This document shows positions 5,450-6,948 of a DNA stretch of 6,948 nt, in pieces. Where the stretch lies: contig JAISWM010000038.1 in the NCBI GenBank assembly GCA_031270785.1, forward strand, positions 1-6,948, in the 5' to 3' direction. Position numbers and translations under genes: made by a program. Positions within the stretch are counted from its first letter, which is position 1, and every line of letters begins with the position of its first letter. Under the pieces are notes generated by a model that saw only the letters and a list, made by a program, of their open reading frames with translations, did no database searches and was not told the origin of the DNA. The stretch is from Oscillospiraceae bacterium (GTDB lineage: Bacteria; Bacillota; Clostridia; Oscillospirales; Acutalibacteraceae).

Positions 5450-5516
5450 ATTATCCACCCCCATTTCCAGGGGCAGATTAACCGTTCTCCATAGGCTAAA
5501 CTCCTACTACAAGATT

Positions 5517-5545
5517 ATTATACATGATAACCTTTAAAATGTCAT
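5517..5545 (-). promoter_or_regulatory. Sigma-A promoter of the toxin-like mRNA
   Basis: On the minus strand, ATGACA (5540-5545), a 17-bp spacer and TATAAT (5517-5522). The base 7 nt past the -10 box is G5510, giving an RNA that starts GUAGUAGGAGUU, the same first bases as the opposing small RNA. In the 61-nt leader, GCCCC can pair with GGGG of the ribosome-binding site, a likely self-inhibiting hairpin. Confidence 0.8.
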
Positions 5546-5585
5546 TATTGTTTTTATAAAAATATATTCAATTGGTGTTATTTAC

Positions 5586-5702
5586 TATAGCTGTTATGAT
5601 TTAAAACAGTCCTCAAAAGTAAATTTATCCGTGTACTTTCTCCCAGCCGTCGGCTGGGAGAAAGTTATAGAAATTAGACGCTTTTCAAACGGAACAGCTA
5701 TA
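5586..5702 (-). mobile_element. P3 palindromic MITE-like element, copy 2 (117 bp)
   Basis: It is the inverse of 2223-2338 with scattered differences, bounded by TATAGCTGTT and AACAGCTATA. The core hairpin ACTTTCTCCCAGCC-GTC-GGCTGGGAGAAAGT (5635-5665) keeps perfect 14-bp arms although one base pair differs from copy 1 on both sides of the stem. Confidence 0.75.
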
Positions 5703-5711
5703 ATTTTTATT

Positions 5712-5740
5712 TTGATATATGAATAAATATGTTTTAAAAT
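5712..5740 (+). promoter_or_regulatory. Sigma-A promoter pointing into the tsaB 3' end
   Basis: TTGATA (5712-5717), a 17-bp spacer and TAAAAT (5735-5740). A transcript from about 5747 would carry AAGGAG (5758-5763) 8 nt before an ATG at 5772. The promoter starts 10 bp after the P3 element. Confidence 0.6.
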
Positions 5741-5771
5741 GAAAATCAAAACAAGAAAAGGAGACTAAAAA

Positions 5772-5801
5772 ATGTCCATGAACAAATTATATGTATATTA
5801 A
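5772..5801 (+). CDS. Nine-codon ORF behind a strong ribosome-binding site, probably a gene remnant
   Basis: It encodes MSMNKLYVY and then stops. AAGGAG at an ideal 8-nt spacing and a 17-bp-spacer promoter just upstream make translation initiation plausible. The stop overlaps the convergent tsaB stop codon by 3 bases. The most likely reading is the 5' end of a gene whose body was deleted when tsaB was brought next to it. A tiny peptide or leader RNA is an alternative. The peptide itself is not recognised. Confidence 0.35.
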   Translation: MSMNKLYVY

Positions 5802-6520
5802 CGCCATTTTAAAACAGTGACATTTTCCAGCCTCTGTTTTTCGGCTTGGGACAAACTCAAATAAGTCGGATAAACTTCATCCGAAGCAATTTTGTTATTT
5901 TCAGAATATTTTTTGTATGTCAGTAATCCCAAATTTGACGCTTTAATATGACAAAATGGACTTTTAAAAATATAAAAATTCATTAAAGGTGAATTATTTA
6001 TCCATAAATTATGGCATAGCTGCTCATTATCTCCAACAAAATAAATTTTTTCATTATAATTTTTAAGTTCTTTTAAAAGATTATCGGCAGAAATATTTCT
6101 GTCTTCAGTTAATCTAATAATATTTGCTCCGTCACTTTTGAAAATCGAATTATATAAATTCCCTCTCCTAAAATCCGAACAAGGACAAATTATCCCATCA
6201 CAGACGTTTACCACGTTAAAAGCCAGTGCTTCGAGAGATGAAATAGAAACGCAAGGCTTATTTAAAGCAAACATCATCCCTTTCACAGCGGACATACCTA
6301 TTCTGATGCCCGTAAAAGACCCTGGGCCGCTAGCCACTGAAAATAAGTCTATATCCTTCATGGATAATCCGGAATACAGAATAGCACTTTCAATGACGGG
6401 AACTAAAGTTCTGCCATGAACAAGACCTGTATTTAAAAAAATTTCAACTAAAGTTTCTTCATCATTATTTACCGCTACAGAAACGGTTTTTGAAGAAGAG
6501 TCTACTGACAATATATTCAA
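5798..6520 (-). CDS. tsaB: tRNA threonylcarbamoyladenosine biosynthesis protein TsaB
   Basis: A 240-residue TsaB, the non-catalytic partner of TsaD in making the t6A37 modification of ANN-decoding tRNAs; it acts in the cytoplasm in a complex with TsaD and TsaE. Family features are clear: NILSVDSSS at the start (ASKHA-fold first strand), LVHGRTLVPVIE (33-44), the signature SGPGSFTGIRIG (64-75), VKGM (79-82) and ISSLEALAFN (93-102). Length is usual. The start is TTG 6520, since an in-frame TAA lies three codons upstream and the first strand begins at once; AAGGGA is 10 nt upstream. A TATAAT at 6557-6562 (minus) may be its -10 box, but its -35 is poor. The common neighbours tsaE, rimI and tsaD are not in the window. 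Confidence 0.93.
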   Translation of the reverse strand: MNILSVDSSSKTVSVAVNNDEETLVEIFLNTGLVHGRTLVPVIESAILYSGLSMKDIDLFSVASGPGSFTGIRIGMSAVKGMMFALNKPCVSISSLEALAFNVVNVCDGIICPCSDFRRGNLYNSIFKSDGANIIRLTEDRNISADNLLKELKNYNEKIYFVGDNEQLCHNLWINNSPLMNFYIFKSPFCHIKASNLGLLTYKKYSENNKIASDEVYPTYLSLSQAEKQRLENVTVLKWR

Positions 6521-6585
6521 ATCATATTATTCCCTTCAATTTTTATACTGATTTCAATTATAAATATTAGTTTGTACCCGTTACT

Positions 6586-6671
6586 GGTCATGCCTCAAAA
6601 TAGCTGAAGTCTTTTCTCCCCCCCGCCGAAGGCAGGGAGAAAGATATTATTAACTAATTTGGACCACGGCC
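6586..6671 (-). repeat. P1 palindromic element, inverted copy
   Basis: Read on the minus strand it begins GGCCGTGGTCCAAATTAG and passes through the core CTCCCTGCC-TTC-GGCGGGGGGG. It ends CTATTTTGAGGCATGACC, matching the P1 block order. No target duplication is evident. It lies about 65 bp upstream of tsaB and may bring or disrupt promoter sequence. Confidence 0.65.
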
Positions 6672-6803
6672 TAAATTTCAGCGGCCATCGCCCCATCGGC
6701 AAACAAGGGAGAGACCGTGCGAACAAATTTACTTTTTTCAAATGCAGTAGCTATAGGGTATAGTGACATTTTTGTTTTCCCCCCGCCGTAGGCGGGGGGG
6801 AAA
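6671..6803. repeat. Rearranged P3-variant and P2 palindrome
   Basis: On the minus strand, CTATAGCTACTGCATTTGAAAA (inverse of about 6732-6753) and GGGGCGATGGCCGCTG (inverse of about 6679-6694) are the two ends of the P3-variant seen at 1881-1955. The middle here is altered. Next comes GTGACATTTTTGTTTTCC (6763-6780), the P2 left end, leading into CCCCCCGCC-GTA-GGCGGGGGG (6779-6799). No gene is present. Confidence 0.5.
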
Positions 6804-6819
6804 GATATTAAAGACTTTA

Positions 6820-6948
6820 GTCAGTTGAGCGCGCAAAGCGTGCGAAACAAATAACCACCCGCTATGCGGGTGCGGAAACGAAAATTATACAAAGAAAATC
6901 ACCTTTCAAGTAAAATTAGAAATGCTCAAACCTCTGATTTAAACAAAG
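6820..6948 (+). mobile_element. Possible left end of an IS200-like element
   Basis: Two hairpins sit close together: GCGCGC-AAA-GCGTGC (6829-6843) and CACCCGC-TAT-GCGGGTG (6856-6872). They are followed by CACCTTTCAAG and CTCAAACCTCTGATTTAAAC. From memory, this arrangement resembles the sequence before tnpA in clostridial IS200/IS605-type elements. No transposase frame is visible before the window ends, so the call rests on that resemblance alone. Confidence 0.35.

Noticed and set aside
5267..5464. Minus-strand 65-residue ORF as a real gene
   Set aside because: Its second half is read-through of the MITE and its stop lies at the element edge; only the first 12-17 codons belong to the original micro-ORF.
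1779..5665. GC-rich palindromes as Rho-independent terminators or a CRISPR array
   Set aside because: Most lack a following T-tract. Spacing and flanks vary, and there is no regular repeat-spacer pattern; the nested copy with a direct repeat points to mobile elements instead.

Overview
This is a low-GC, repeat-laden stretch of a bacterial chromosome. The intact protein genes read like Clostridia: the TsaB and PduL sequences, near-consensus sigma-A promoters with 17-bp spacers, and AAGGAG-type ribosome-binding sites. Only about 60% of the window is coding, every protein gene stands alone, and the gaps are packed with mobile palindromes. Together with a secreted, now broken, Ras/Rab-like GTPase, this suggests a genome in reductive decay, such as a host-associated or intracellular Oscillospiraceae-like symbiont. 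That placement is inference from sequence recall, not a search.

Layout. 1-62: end of a MITE (family M), just after the stop of a lipoprotein solute-binding protein (68-1582, minus). 1646-2338: no gene; a mosaic of GC-rich palindromic elements. 2392-2991 (minus): remnant of a signal-peptide-bearing Ras-like GTPase with two compensating frameshifts. A second M element (2995-3138) separates its start codon from its original ribosome-binding site. 3301-3460: one palindromic element nested inside another. 3484-4068 (minus): pduL phosphotransacylase. 4132-4242: more repeat, running into the 3' end of an exported 207-residue protein of unknown function (4224-4847, minus). 5085-5545: a type I toxin-antitoxin-like locus. 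A plus-strand small RNA and a minus-strand hydrophobic micro-ORF converge on one bidirectional terminator, and a third M element (5269-5411) has split the ORF. 5586-5702: a palindromic element. 5712-5801: an orphan promoter, ribosome-binding site and 9-codon ORF. 5798-6520 (minus): tsaB. 6541-6948: no gene; further repeats, then paired hairpins resembling the left end of an IS200-like element whose body would lie beyond the window.

The genes do not form a pathway. TsaB is tRNA-modification housekeeping, PduL links acyl-CoA to acyl-phosphate, and the lipoprotein captures a solute. What unifies the window is mobile-element activity. At least three non-autonomous element families are present, with no transposase in view. 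Two insertions (M elements with 3-bp target duplications at 2995-3138 and 5269-5411) can be undone on paper, and each restores a sensible gene: a ribosome-binding site at proper distance for the GTPase, and a 30-residue membrane peptide for the toxin.
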